Assembly (NCBI RefSeq): GCF_016785085.1
Contig: NZ_JAENHO010000009.1
Span: 360,079 to 424,078 of the forward strand
Direction of reading: 5' to 3'
Length of the DNA: 64,000 nt
Source: Paractinoplanes lichenicola
Lineage (GTDB): Bacteria; Actinomycetota; Actinomycetes; Mycobacteriales; Micromonosporaceae
The position numbers were made by a program, and so were the translations under genes. Numbering within the stretch: the first letter of the stretch is position 1; each line of letters opens with the position of its first letter. Below the pieces are notes generated by a model. The model searched no databases. It was not told where the DNA came from and saw nothing but the letters and a program-made list of their open reading frames with translations. Positions 32,558 through 41,367 of the stretch are shown piece after piece.

Positions 32558-34765
32558 GTGAGTCGGCGTCGCACGGCCGGCCTGGTCGTCGTGCTGCTGG
32601 TGCTGGCAGCGGCGGGGGTGTCGCGAGCCCGGGCCGAGTTCACCGGCAGCAGCGGCACCGGGGCCGGGATCACCGCCGCCGACCCGCTGACCATCGGCCC
32701 GCTCTACCGCTGGGGCATGAACACCACCCCCGCGCTCAGCCCCGTGCAGTCGGGCAACCCGGCCTCGCTGTGGACGAAGGTGGTCAACGCCAACAACCAC
32801 GGCTGCGCGATCCGCGACAACGGCGGGCTCTGGTGCTGGGGCACCCCGACCTACGGCGAGCTGGGCAACGCCGCGACCAGCGACTTCGTCTACGGCCCGG
32901 TCCGCGGCAACGCCACCACCTGGACAGACGTCACCGCCGGGACCGGCTACACCTGCGGCGTGCAGACGGCCGGCACGCTGTGGTGCTGGGGGCTCAACAG
33001 CAAGGGCCAGCTCGGCCAGGGCGCCGACCTCACCAACCGGAGCAGCCCGGCCCGGGTCGGCGACCAGAGCACCTGGAGCCGGGTGACCGCCGGGGAGAGT
33101 CACGCGTGCGGGTTGCGTACGGACGGAACGCTCTGGTGCTGGGGCGACAACACGGTCGGGCAGCTCGGCCAGGGCGACACCACCGCCCGTACGGTCTCCT
33201 CGCAGATCCTGCCGGGGGTCACGTTCAGCGACGTCGCCTCCCGCCGCGACCACACCTGCGCACTCACCGTCGCGGGCGCGCTGTATTGCTGGGGGTCGAA
33301 CCAGCACGGCCAGCTGGGCGCGGGCGACTTCGTCAACCGCAGCAGCCCGTACGAGGTGCTGCCGGGCAGTGTGTGGACCGCGATCACGACGGGTGAGCTG
33401 CACACCTGCGCGGTCCGGGCCGGGGGCACGCTGTGGTGCTGGGGGTTCAACACCGACTACCAGCTCGGCATCCTCGGCGACAGCACCGCGCGCGTCCAGC
33501 CGACGGCGATCGGCTCGGCGACGGACTGGGCGACCGTCGCCGCTAGCCTCGCGCACACGTGCGGAACCCGTACGGACGGAAGCCTTTGGTGCTGGGGATC
33601 GGGGGACAGGGGCAAGACCGGGTTCGGCGACAGCGCCACGCGGCAGGAACCCACCCGGGTCGGGCCGGACGCCGACTGGACGCAGATCGGCATCGGCCGC
33701 GACCACACCTGCGGGCTGCGCGCATCCGGACGGTTGTGGTGCTGGGGCTACAACATCAGCGGGCAGCTCGGCCTCACGGTCACCGCGCCCGAACAGCTCG
33801 GCAACTACCCGCTGTGGCGGCGGGCGGCACCGGGCCGGCTCAACATCTGCGCGATCGCGGCCGACCGTACGGCGTCGTGCTCCGACTACAACGGGCAGGG
33901 CCAGCTGGGTCAGGGCGACTACAACGTGCGCTCGGTCTTCACCCCGCTCGCGTCGGTCAGCACCTGGGCGAGCCTGGGCTTCGGGAACTATCACGTGTGC
34001 GGCACGCGGACCGATCAGTCGCTGTACTGCTGGGGCGAGAACGGCAGCGGCGAGCTGGGCATCGGCACCACCAGCAGCTCGGCCACGCTGCGCAAGGTCG
34101 GCGCCGACGTGTGGGCGACGGTCGCGTCCGGCTCGGGCTACACCTGCGCGACGCAGACGAGCGGGACGCTGTGGTGCTGGGGCACCAACGGCAGCGGCCG
34201 GCTCGGCATCGGCGACACCACGGTGACCCAGCGGACCACGCCGTCGCAGGTCGGCTCGGCCACGTGGAGGCGGGTGAGCAGCGGGTTCTCGTCGGCCTGC
34301 GCGATCCGGACCGACGGCACGCTGTGGTGCTGGGGCGTCAACGACCGCGGGCAGCTCGGCGTGGGCGACACCGCCACCAGGTGGGCGCCGGCCCAGGTGG
34401 GTACGGACGCCGACTGGCAGGACGTGCAGCTCGGTCGCAACCATTCCTGCGGGGTGCGTACGGATCATTCGCTGTGGTGCTGGGGGAGCAACAACAACGG
34501 GCAGCTGGGCCTGGGCGGGGGCGGCCTGCAGCTGACCCCGGCGCGGGTCGGCACCGAGACGACGTGGTTCACGCTCGCGGTGGGCGGCGCGCACACGTGT
34601 GCCACCAAGACCGACCTGTCCCTGTGGTGCTGGGGTTACAACGGCGCCTCGCAGCTCGGGCTGGGCGACACCGTGGACCGCAACGCCCCCGTACGGGTGC
34701 CGGGGATGCGCACCCGGCACGTCGCGGCGACCTGGTACGGCACGTACGCCATCCAGCAGCAGTGA
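32558..34765 (+). CDS. Secreted RCC1-repeat beta-propeller protein with 13 cysteine-paired repeats
   Basis: A 735-residue protein with a signal peptide (VSRRRTAGLVVVLLVLAAAG) and then about 13 repeats of 44-50 residues with the pattern HTCxxRxDGxLWCWGxNxxGQLG. Nearly all repeats carry two Cys, one after the His and one in WCWG, consistent with a disulfide in each blade outside the cell. Repeat 8 is degenerate (ASCSDYNGQGQLG). Thirteen repeats would make roughly two propellers. The role is unknown; adhesion or protein binding is typical of such folds. GTG 32558 was chosen as start. Confidence 0.88.
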   Translation: MSRRRTAGLVVVLLVLAAAGVSRARAEFTGSSGTGAGITAADPLTIGPLYRWGMNTTPALSPVQSGNPASLWTKVVNANNHGCAIRDNGGLWCWGTPTYGELGNAATSDFVYGPVRGNATTWTDVTAGTGYTCGVQTAGTLWCWGLNSKGQLGQGADLTNRSSPARVGDQSTWSRVTAGESHACGLRTDGTLWCWGDNTVGQLGQGDTTARTVSSQILPGVTFSDVASRRDHTCALTVAGALYCWGSNQHGQLGAGDFVNRSSPYEVLPGSVWTAITTGELHTCAVRAGGTLWCWGFNTDYQLGILGDSTARVQPTAIGSATDWATVAASLAHTCGTRTDGSLWCWGSGDRGKTGFGDSATRQEPTRVGPDADWTQIGIGRDHTCGLRASGRLWCWGYNISGQLGLTVTAPEQLGNYPLWRRAAPGRLNICAIAADRTASCSDYNGQGQLGQGDYNVRSVFTPLASVSTWASLGFGNYHVCGTRTDQSLYCWGENGSGELGIGTTSSSATLRKVGADVWATVASGSGYTCATQTSGTLWCWGTNGSGRLGIGDTTVTQRTTPSQVGSATWRRVSSGFSSACAIRTDGTLWCWGVNDRGQLGVGDTATRWAPAQVGTDADWQDVQLGRNHSCGVRTDHSLWCWGSNNNGQLGLGGGGLQLTPARVGTETTWFTLAVGGAHTCATKTDLSLWCWGYNGASQLGLGDTVDRNAPVRVPGMRTRHVAATWYGTYAIQQQ

Positions 34766-34768
34766 GAG

Positions 34769-35248
34769 CTAGTCGTCGTCATCCCCGCCGTGGTTGGACT
34801 GCTCGCGGGCGCTGGGCACCCCGCCGGAGCAGGTGATTCTCAGGTCGACGTGGCGGTCGGCATTCTCGAAACGGACCCTGGCCTCGTCGTCCGGACCCTC
34901 GTCGACGTCGCGAACCTCGTAGCCCGGGTTGGGCGACCAGCGCTCCAGATAGGCCTCGTTGCCGACGCAGCCGGCGATCGCCACCCCGCCGGCACTGCGG
35001 AAACTGGTGAGCGCCGGGGGCCGCGTCGACGATGGCGCACTTGTCGGCGCGGCCGTGGTCGGCGCGGCTGTCGTCGGCGCCGGGGTCGCGGCCGCCAGCG
35101 CGCGCGACACGTCCTCCTGGCTCAGCACGCCGCCGTTCGACCCGGTCAGGCTGTCGCCGACCAGGCGGATGCCGCCCAGCCCGGCGACGGTGGCGACGAG
35201 GGCGGCGGCCAGCCAGCCGGCGCCGGCCACGAGAGTACGGGGAGCCAT
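34769..35248 (-). CDS. Membrane-anchored protein with Thr/Pro linker, unknown function
   Basis: A 159-residue protein. An N-terminal helix (TLVAGAGWLAAALVATVAGL) acts as anchor or signal, then GSNGGVLSQEDVSRALAAA and a TTAAPTTAAPTSAP linker, then a small domain (FRSAGGVAIAGCVGNEAYLE, then RWSPNPGYEVRDVDEG) with two Cys. It ends in an acidic HGGDDDD tail. No family is recognised; the plan resembles sensor or surface proteins next to two-component systems. It is divergent from the response regulator gene and convergent with the RCC1 gene (3-bp gap). Confidence 0.65.
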   Translation of the reverse strand: MAPRTLVAGAGWLAAALVATVAGLGGIRLVGDSLTGSNGGVLSQEDVSRALAAATPAPTTAAPTTAAPTSAPSSTRPPALTSFRSAGGVAIAGCVGNEAYLERWSPNPGYEVRDVDEGPDDEARVRFENADRHVDLRITCSGGVPSAREQSNHGGDDDD

Positions 35249-35296
35249 GGACAGCAACTATGCCCGACCGAGGCCTAAGGCTGTCCCGTGATCTTG

Positions 35297-35312
35297 CTAA
35301 GGGAGGGTTAAG
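35297..35312. promoter_or_regulatory. Putative response-regulator site, copy 1
   Basis: On the minus strand it reads CTTAACCCTCCCTTAG: two CTTAA/CTTAG words 11 bp apart, one helical turn, 41 bp before the response regulator ATG. A third related word (CTAAGG) lies at 35275-35280. The same 16-bp motif with two changes is found before the PepSY gene at 37277-37292. Confidence 0.55.
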
Positions 35313-35352
35313 GGCGCAGGTCACGCGGGCCGGGGCGACTACCCTCGGGCCA

Positions 35353-36033
35353 ATGGCCCGGCTGCTGCTGATCGAGGATGACGCGACCATCCGTACGCCC
35401 CTGATGCGTGCCCTCAAGGAGCGCGGCCACGCCGTCGCCTCCGTCGCGACCGCCATGGAGGGCGTGCAGTCCGCGCTCACCGACCGGCCCGACCTGGTCG
35501 TGCTCGACCTCGGGCTGCCCGACCTCGACGGCCGCGAGGTGCTGCGGATGCTGCGCGCGGTCAGCCAGGTGCCGGTGATCGTGGCCACCGCCCGCGACGA
35601 CGAGACCGAGATCGTCCGGGTGCTCGACGCGGGCGCCGACGACTACGTGGTCAAGCCGTTCACGGCCGCACAGCTGGAGTCGCGGATCCGGGCCGTGCTG
35701 CGCCGCGGGGCCACGGCGTCGGCCGACCCCTCGATCACCGTCGGCGAGCTGATCATCGACCCCGCGGCCCGTACGGTGCGGCTGGCCGGCGAGACCGTCG
35801 AGCTCACGCCGCGCGAGTTCGACCTGCTGCACCACCTGGCCACGCGGGCCGGGCAGGTGGTGACCAAACGCGAGCTGCTGACCGAGGTGTGGCAGATCCC
35901 GTACGGCGGGGCCGACAAGACCGTCGACGTGCACCTGTCGTGGCTGCGCCGCAAACTCGGCGAGAGCGCGACGGCGCCGCGTTACCTGCACACCGTACGG
36001 GGGGTCGGGGTGCGACTGGGCACGCAGCCGTGA
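35353..36033 (+). CDS. OmpR-family response regulator
   Basis: A 226-residue DNA-binding response regulator. The receiver spans about 1-118, with the acidic pair in LLLIEDDATIR, the phosphoacceptor Asp in DLVVLDLGLPDLDG (about 49-53), and Lys in VVKPFTAAQL. The winged helix (about 130-225) has VELTPREFDLLHHLATRAGQ and DVHLSWLRRKLG. The adjacent kinase gene overlaps by GTGA. The paired CTTAACCC-type sites before this gene and before the PepSY gene suggest autoregulation and control of the PepSY protein. Confidence 0.92.
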   Translation: MARLLLIEDDATIRTPLMRALKERGHAVASVATAMEGVQSALTDRPDLVVLDLGLPDLDGREVLRMLRAVSQVPVIVATARDDETEIVRVLDAGADDYVVKPFTAAQLESRIRAVLRRGATASADPSITVGELIIDPAARTVRLAGETVELTPREFDLLHHLATRAGQVVTKRELLTEVWQIPYGGADKTVDVHLSWLRRKLGESATAPRYLHTVRGVGVRLGTQP

Positions 36034-37292
36034 GGGGTCAGCTCCGCCTGCTCGTGCTGGCCACCACGAGCCTCATGATGATCGCCTTCCTGGTGCCGCT
36101 GGCCTTCCTCGTCCGCCAGGTCGCGCAGGACAGGGCGACCGTGCGCGCGACGGCCGACGTGCAGAGCATCATCACCGACGTCGGCCGGGCCGGCCCCGAC
36201 GAGCTGCGCCTGACCGTCGAACAGCTCGCCACCACGTCGGGCCGCCCGATCACGGTCTATCTGAGCGACGGGACCGTGCTCGGCACCGCGCAGGCGGCGA
36301 CCCCCGCGGTCGAGCTGGCCCGGCTCGGCAGCCGCAGCCTGACCGTCGAGGACGGCGGCGCCCGCGAGATCGTGGTGTCGGTGCAGGGCCGGGACGGCAC
36401 GGCGGTGATCCGTACGGTGGTCTCGGCGGCCGAGGGCAGCATGGGCGTGACCCGATCCTGGGTCGTGCTCTTCGGGTTGGGCGCGCTGCTGGTGGCGCTG
36501 GGCATGCTGGTCGCCGACCGGCTGGCCCGCACGATCACCCGCCCGATCACCGACCTGTCGGACGTCTCGCATCGGCTGGCCAACGCCGAGCTGACCGCCC
36601 GCGCCGCGCCCGAGGGCCCGGCCGAGGTGCGTGAGGTGGCGGGGGCGCTCAACCACCTGGCCGGGCGGATCCAGGAGCTGCTGCGGGCCGAGCGGGAGCA
36701 GGTGGCCGACCTGTCGCACCGGCTGCGCACCCCACTGACCGCGCTGCGGCTCGAGGCCGAGGGGCTGCGCGATCCCGACGAGAGCGCCCGGCTCAGTGCG
36801 GCCGCCGACGCCCTGGAACGCGCGGTGAGCGGCCTGATCCAGCAGGCCCGGCGGCGCACCGATCCGGAGTCGGCCGAGCCCGCCCGCTGCGACGCGGCCC
36901 AGGTGGTGGCCGACCGGGCGGCGTTCTGGGCCGTGCTGGCCGAGGACACCGGGCGCGAGATGTCGGTCGACCTGGTGGCCGGGCCGCAGCCGGTCGCGGT
37001 CTCGGCCGACGAACTGGCCGCGGCGGTCGACGCCCTGCTGGGCAACGTCTTCGCGCATACGCCCGATGAGACCCCCTTCTCCGTACGGCTCTCCGCCGTG
37101 CCCGCCGGGGTGGAGCTCACGATCGCGGACCGCGGACCGGGCATGCCGGCCGGGCTGGCGCGGCGCGGGGTCAGCGGCGGGGACTCGACCGGGCTGGGGC
37201 TCGACATCGCCCGGCGGGCCGCCCGGGGGCAGTTCGAGATCCGCGGTGACGAGGGCGGAACCGTGGTCACGATGGTCTTAACCCGGCCTTAG
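36030..37292 (+). CDS. Sensor histidine kinase
   Basis: A 420-residue membrane kinase with a TM helix at about 8-30, an extracytoplasmic sensor of about 110 residues, a second TM helix (SWVVLFGLGALLVALGML), and a HAMP domain (ARTITRPITDLSDVSHRL). The phosphoacceptor is His230 in DLSHRLRTPLTALRLEAEGL, the N-box is LLGNVFAHTPDETPF, and G-boxes DRGPGMP and STGLGLDIARRAA follow. It phosphorylates the regulator encoded just upstream. The signal is unknown; antimicrobial peptides or envelope stress fit the PepSY target. Confidence 0.92.
   Translation: MRGQLRLLVLATTSLMMIAFLVPLAFLVRQVAQDRATVRATADVQSIITDVGRAGPDELRLTVEQLATTSGRPITVYLSDGTVLGTAQAATPAVELARLGSRSLTVEDGGAREIVVSVQGRDGTAVIRTVVSAAEGSMGVTRSWVVLFGLGALLVALGMLVADRLARTITRPITDLSDVSHRLANAELTARAAPEGPAEVREVAGALNHLAGRIQELLRAEREQVADLSHRLRTPLTALRLEAEGLRDPDESARLSAAADALERAVSGLIQQARRRTDPESAEPARCDAAQVVADRAAFWAVLAEDTGREMSVDLVAGPQPVAVSADELAAAVDALLGNVFAHTPDETPFSVRLSAVPAGVELTIADRGPGMPAGLARRGVSGGDSTGLGLDIARRAARGQFEIRGDEGGTVVTMVLTRP
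37277..37292. promoter_or_regulatory. Putative response-regulator site, copy 2
   Basis: CTTAACCCGGCCTTAG overlaps the end of the kinase gene (its last TAG is the stop) and lies 77 bp upstream of the PepSY ATG. It differs from the site at 35297-35312 at two of 16 positions, both in the spacer between the two conserved words. Confidence 0.55.
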
Positions 37293-37368
37293 GGATCTTG
37301 CAGCGCGGCGCTATCCGAGTTCGCGGCAATCTTCTCCCTGTCAGCAACGACAACCGGGAGGAACCATC

Positions 37369-38028
37369 ATGAAGCGCTCGTACGCCATCGCCGCCGCCGT
37401 CGGTGCGGCCGCCGTCCTCGGGGTCACCGGGACGGCCCTGGCCGCCGGTGGGGACGACGCCGGCCCGTCCGTGTCGCCGTCGCCCACGTCGTCATCCGAG
37501 GTCTTCCGCGGCGACGGCGGCCTTGACGACAACAGCTCGCCGTCCTCTTCTCCGTCGCCGTTCGAGACGGTCGAGCCCGGCTCGGTCACCCCGGTGCCGC
37601 GGAGCAGCAGCAGCAGCCCGTCGGCTACCTCGGGCCTGGGCAACGCGGCCGGCGGCGCCGTCAACTCCATCTCGATCGCCCAGGCCAAGGCGAAGGCCCT
37701 GTCGGTCGTCGGTGGGGGCCGGGTGACCAAGGTGGAGGCCGAGACCGAGCACGGCCGGGCCGTGTGGGAGGTCGAGGTCATCTTCAAGGGCGCCGAGCAC
37801 GACCTCGACATCGACCGCAAGACCGGCGCCGTCACCGACCACGACATCGACCGCGACGACGACCGGGGCCGGGGCCGGGGCGGCGACGACGACCGGAACG
37901 ACGACAAGGGCCGCGGCGGGGACGACGACCGCAGCGGCCGGCACGGCGGCGACGACGACCGGCACGGCGACGACAACGGTGGCCGGCACGGCGACGACAA
38001 CGGTGGCCGGCACGGCGACGACGACTGA
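37369..38028 (+). CDS. Secreted PepSY-domain protein with Asp/Gly/His-rich tail
   Basis: A 219-residue exported protein. The signal peptide MKRSYAIAAAVGAAAVLGVT ends at about ALA. A Ser/Pro-rich region to about residue 95 follows, then one PepSY domain (SIAQAKAKALSVVGGGRVTK, AVWEVEVIFKGAEHDLDID, DRKTGAVTDHD). The last 60 residues are a charged low-complexity tail of DDDR and GGRHGDDN repeats that could bind metal cations. PepSY proteins typically inhibit peptidases or sense the envelope. The motif at 37277-37292 suggests control by the upstream two-component system. Confidence 0.82.
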   Translation: MKRSYAIAAAVGAAAVLGVTGTALAAGGDDAGPSVSPSPTSSSEVFRGDGGLDDNSSPSSSPSPFETVEPGSVTPVPRSSSSSPSATSGLGNAAGGAVNSISIAQAKAKALSVVGGGRVTKVEAETEHGRAVWEVEVIFKGAEHDLDIDRKTGAVTDHDIDRDDDRGRGRGGDDDRNDDKGRGGDDDRSGRHGGDDDRHGDDNGGRHGDDNGGRHGDDD

Positions 38029-38058
38029 TCGCCCCGTTCGGCGATCTTGAGCGAGGTC

Positions 38059-39420
38059 TCAGTCGGTGCGGTCGGAGGGGGTCGTATCGGCTGACGGGAG
38101 GACGACCACGGCGTCGATGCCGGTGGGGGTGGCCGGGTCCAGGCGGGCCCGGCCACCGCTCTTCTCCGCGAGGGTGCGCACGAGGGCGAGACCGAGACCG
38201 GTCCCGCCCTTCCGCGCGCCCGGGGCCCGCCAGAACGGCTCGAGCGCCTGCTCCCGCTGCTCGGCCGGCAACCCGGGCCCCGCGTCCGCCACGTGCACTT
38301 CCACCTCGGTGCCGGCGAGCCGCCACGACACGCGGACGGTGCTGCCGCGCGGGGCCACCTCGAGGGCGTTCGACAACAGGTTGTCGAGGATCTGCTCCAG
38401 CGCGCCGGGGAGCACCTGGACCCGTACGGGGAAGGGGTCTGTCACGGCCAGCGTCACGCCCGCCTTGGTCGCCACCGGACGCCACAGCGCTGCCCGCTCC
38501 TCGACGACCGGGCCCAGGGCCACCGCGACGGGCGCCGGGGCGGACTGGGCGCCGCGGGTCATGGCGAGCAGGGTGTCGACCAGCTGGGCCAGCCGATCGG
38601 TCTCGACCAGGGCCGCCCGCAGGTTGGGCTCGCCGTCGGCGGCCACATCGGGCTCCAGGTTCTCCAGGCGCAGCCGGAGCGCGGCCAGGGGCGTCTTGAG
38701 CTGGTGCGACGCGTGCCCGACGAAGGACCGCTGGGCGGCGATCAGCTGCTGCAGCCGGACGGCCGTGGTGTTGAACGTGGCGGCGAGCCGGCGCAGTTCG
38801 GGCGGCCCGATCGTGGTCGGCGCGGGCGGGGCGTCACCCTCGGCCAGGCTGCGGGTGGCGCGTTCGAGCGTGCGGACCGGCCGGCTGATCCACCGGGCCA
38901 TGGCGATCGCGACCAGGGCGGCGCCGATCAGCACGGCCAGGCCGACCCCGCCGATCAGGTAGCGGAACTGGTCGATGCGTGTGTCGAGCGTCGTGGTCGG
39001 CACGCTCACCCGGACGGCGCCCTGGTCGACGCGGCCGGGGTGGATCGGCACGGCCACCGACATCAGGTCGTCGTGGATGTCGCTGTGCACCTGGGTCCGG
39101 CCGTCGAGCACCGCGCGCAGGTCGGCCGGGCCGGGCGGCGCCTCCCCGGTGGCAGCCAGCGGCCGGCCGGTGCCGTCGACCACCTCGATCGAGCCGCCCC
39201 AGCGGTGTGCCGCGTCCGTGGCCAGGGTCGAGACCTCGGCCGCGTGACCCCGGACGAGGGCGGCGTCGACGAACGCGGCCAGGATCTCGGCGTCGTGCTC
39301 GAGCTGGGAGAACGCCCGCTGCTGCTCGCTGCGCTGGTGCACGACCGCGAGCGGGACGGCCAGGCCGGCCAGCACCACGACGGCGAGCGAGAGGTAGGTG
39401 AGCAGCAGACGCCGGATCAT
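38059..39420 (-). CDS. Sensor histidine kinase (second two-component system)
   Basis: A 453-residue kinase with TM helices at about 5-25 and 155-180 flanking a sensor domain, then HAMP (ARWISRPVRTLERATRSLAE). The His box is SHQLKTPLAALRLRLENLEP with His239, the N-box ILDNLLSNALEVAP, and the G-boxes DAGPGLP and GGTGLGLALVRTLAEKSGG. It is divergent from its likely regulator at 39485, an unusual order because kinase and regulator are normally co-directional. It is convergent with the PepSY gene. Confidence 0.9.
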   Translation of the reverse strand: MIRRLLLTYLSLAVVVLAGLAVPLAVVHQRSEQQRAFSQLEHDAEILAAFVDAALVRGHAAEVSTLATDAAHRWGGSIEVVDGTGRPLAATGEAPPGPADLRAVLDGRTQVHSDIHDDLMSVAVPIHPGRVDQGAVRVSVPTTTLDTRIDQFRYLIGGVGLAVLIGAALVAIAMARWISRPVRTLERATRSLAEGDAPPAPTTIGPPELRRLAATFNTTAVRLQQLIAAQRSFVGHASHQLKTPLAALRLRLENLEPDVAADGEPNLRAALVETDRLAQLVDTLLAMTRGAQSAPAPVAVALGPVVEERAALWRPVATKAGVTLAVTDPFPVRVQVLPGALEQILDNLLSNALEVAPRGSTVRVSWRLAGTEVEVHVADAGPGLPAEQREQALEPFWRAPGARKGGTGLGLALVRTLAEKSGGRARLDPATPTGIDAVVVLPSADTTPSDRTD

Positions 39421-39484
39421 GGGTTCAACCGTACGGACCGCCGGACCGTACTTCCCGGCACGGGAAGCTGCGGGAGGGGCAGGA

Positions 39485-40144
39485 ATGCGGGTGCTGCTGG
39501 TCGAGGACGACGAGTCGATCGCCGAACCGCTGGCCGCGGGGCTGGGCCGGTTCGGCATCGAGGCCGCGCGGGTGGCCACCGGGGCCGCGGCGCTGGCCGC
39601 CCCGCCGGCCGATTTCGTGCTGCTCGATCTGGGGCTGCCCGACATCGACGGCATCGACGTGTGCCGGCAGCTGCGGCGGGTCAGCGACGTGCCGATCATC
39701 ATGCTGACCGCGCGCGGCGACGAGACCGACCGGGTGCTGGGCCTCGAGATCGGCGCCGACGACTACATGGCCAAGCCGTTCAGCACCCGCGAGCTGGTGG
39801 CGCGGATGCGGGCGATCGGCCGCCGCACGGCCCGCCCGGCCCGCCGCAAGGCCAAGGATCTGGGCCCGCTCGAGATCGACGAGCGGACCCGCGAGGTGCG
39901 CGTCGCCGGCCGCCCGGTCGCGCTCACGCCGAAGGAGTACCACCTGCTGGTGCTGCTGGCGGCCGACCCGGGCGCGGTGGTCGACCGCCGGCGCATCCTC
40001 GAGACGGTGTGGGAGCCGAACTTCTTCGGCCGCGGCAAGACCCTCGACTTCCACGTGGCCACGCTGCGCCGCAAGCTGGGCGACCCCGGCTGGATCGAGA
40101 ACCGCCGCGGCATCGGCTTCCGCTTGGTCGTTCCCGGGGCCTAG
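39485..40144 (+). CDS. OmpR-family response regulator (second two-component system)
   Basis: A 219-residue regulator beginning MRVLLVEDDESIAEPLAAGL. The phosphoacceptor lies in DFVLLDLGLPDIDGIDV, the conserved Lys in MAKPFSTRELV, and the winged helix has VALTPKEYHLLVLLAADPGA and DFHVATLRRKLGDPGW. ATG 39485 follows the ribosome site GGAGGGGCAGGA. Its start is 64 bp from the divergent kinase start, so one operator could serve both. Its stop shares CTAG with the convergent propeller gene. Confidence 0.92.
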   Translation: MRVLLVEDDESIAEPLAAGLGRFGIEAARVATGAAALAAPPADFVLLDLGLPDIDGIDVCRQLRRVSDVPIIMLTARGDETDRVLGLEIGADDYMAKPFSTRELVARMRAIGRRTARPARRKAKDLGPLEIDERTREVRVAGRPVALTPKEYHLLVLLAADPGAVVDRRRILETVWEPNFFGRGKTLDFHVATLRRKLGDPGWIENRRGIGFRLVVPGA

Positions 40145-41235
40145 GTGCGGACGGCGCTGATCAGCCCGCCGCGGTGGGCGGTGAGAAGCCACGCCGCCCC
40201 GGACGGGTCGGTCAGCAGCGTCATCGTCTCGGGGTGATCGGGCACGCCGTCCAGCGGGCCGGCGTACCCGGCGGTGGCGTAGCCGTGCGCCTCCAGCCGG
40301 GCCTCGCCGGAACAGGTGAACACCACGCCCTCCGTGACGACCGCGCTGCGCACGCCCCCGGCCAGCGGCGACGACCACCGGGCGAGCACACCGACACCGG
40401 GCAGGATCTCCTTGAGGCCGCCCTCGCCGGTCACGTGGATCCGGCCGTCCCGCACCCACATCCGTCCGGGGCGCTCGCCCTGCGTCCACGTCCATCGCTG
40501 CTCACCGTGGGCGTCCAGGACGAGCAGCTTGCCGCCCTGGCCGGCCAGCACGCGGCCGCCGTCCGGCAGGTAGGCGGCGGCCCGGACGGCGCCGCCGAGA
40601 ATCCGGATCACCGCGCCGGTGGTGGCGTCGACCTCGAGCGCGCCGATCATGGTGGCGGCCAGCAGGCGGGTGCCCGTGTCGTCGGTGGCCAGGCTGTGCG
40701 GGCAGCTCGGGAGTTGCAGCTCCCAGACCGGCCGGCCGTCGGGGTCGACGCGTACGAGACGGCCGTCGGCGGTGGTGGCGACGACCCCGCCCGGCACCGG
40801 GGCGACCTCCCGGGTGGGACCGACGCGGTGGTGGTCCTCGACGACGAGCCGTCCGTCCCGGGTCAGCCTGATGTGCGCGATGCCGTGCTCGGTGGCGGCG
40901 TAGGCCGACGTCCCGCTGCCCGCGCGGAGATCCCCGATCGTGACGAAGCCGGATCGCAGGACGGTGACGTCGGTGGCCGCGGTGTCCATCAGGGGCGGCT
41001 CGGCCACATCGGCGCGCGGCCCGTCGTCCAGGATCATCGTGACCTCGCCGGTCCCGGCGTCGACGGCGGCCGTGCACAACCAGCTGCCCCGAACGAATTG
41101 AACGAGCCAAGCCGGCCGGCCGAACTCGACCGACGAACGCACGCCGGCGACCCGTCCGCCGCCGGATTCGCGCAGCGCCAGGTCGACCGCCGTGCCGGGG
41201 TCGATCGCCGACCGGGTCTCGGACGTCTCCTGCAT
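40141..41235 (-). CDS. PepSY-like domain fused to a PQQ/WD40-type beta-propeller
   Basis: A 364-residue protein without signal peptide or TM helix. Residues about 10-70 have a PepSY-like pattern (AIDPGTAVDLALRESGGGRV, ..GRPAWLVQFVRGSW.., VDAGTGEVTMILDD). From about 90 onwards there are repeated blade-like segments (HIRLTRDGRLVVEDHH, TTADGRLVRVDPDGRPVWEL, GKLLVLDAHGEQRWTWT) ending in PSGAAWLLTAHRGGLI. It could read out a ligand in the cytoplasm. It is the second PepSY-bearing protein flanking the two-component genes. The fold call is by pattern only. Confidence 0.6.
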   Translation of the reverse strand: MQETSETRSAIDPGTAVDLALRESGGGRVAGVRSSVEFGRPAWLVQFVRGSWLCTAAVDAGTGEVTMILDDGPRADVAEPPLMDTAATDVTVLRSGFVTIGDLRAGSGTSAYAATEHGIAHIRLTRDGRLVVEDHHRVGPTREVAPVPGGVVATTADGRLVRVDPDGRPVWELQLPSCPHSLATDDTGTRLLAATMIGALEVDATTGAVIRILGGAVRAAAYLPDGGRVLAGQGGKLLVLDAHGEQRWTWTQGERPGRMWVRDGRIHVTGEGGLKEILPGVGVLARWSSPLAGGVRSAVVTEGVVFTCSGEARLEAHGYATAGYAGPLDGVPDHPETMTLLTDPSGAAWLLTAHRGGLISAVRT

Positions 41236-41367
41236 GCCCCCACCTCCGCCTAGTTGTCTTCGACGGTGATGACGGAGGATCCCGCCCGGCGGATCTGCTG
41301 CCGGACCGACCCTGGCCCCGGCCTGGACGAAATCTATAAGTCAAGCGATCTTGCTTTGAAAACAGCT

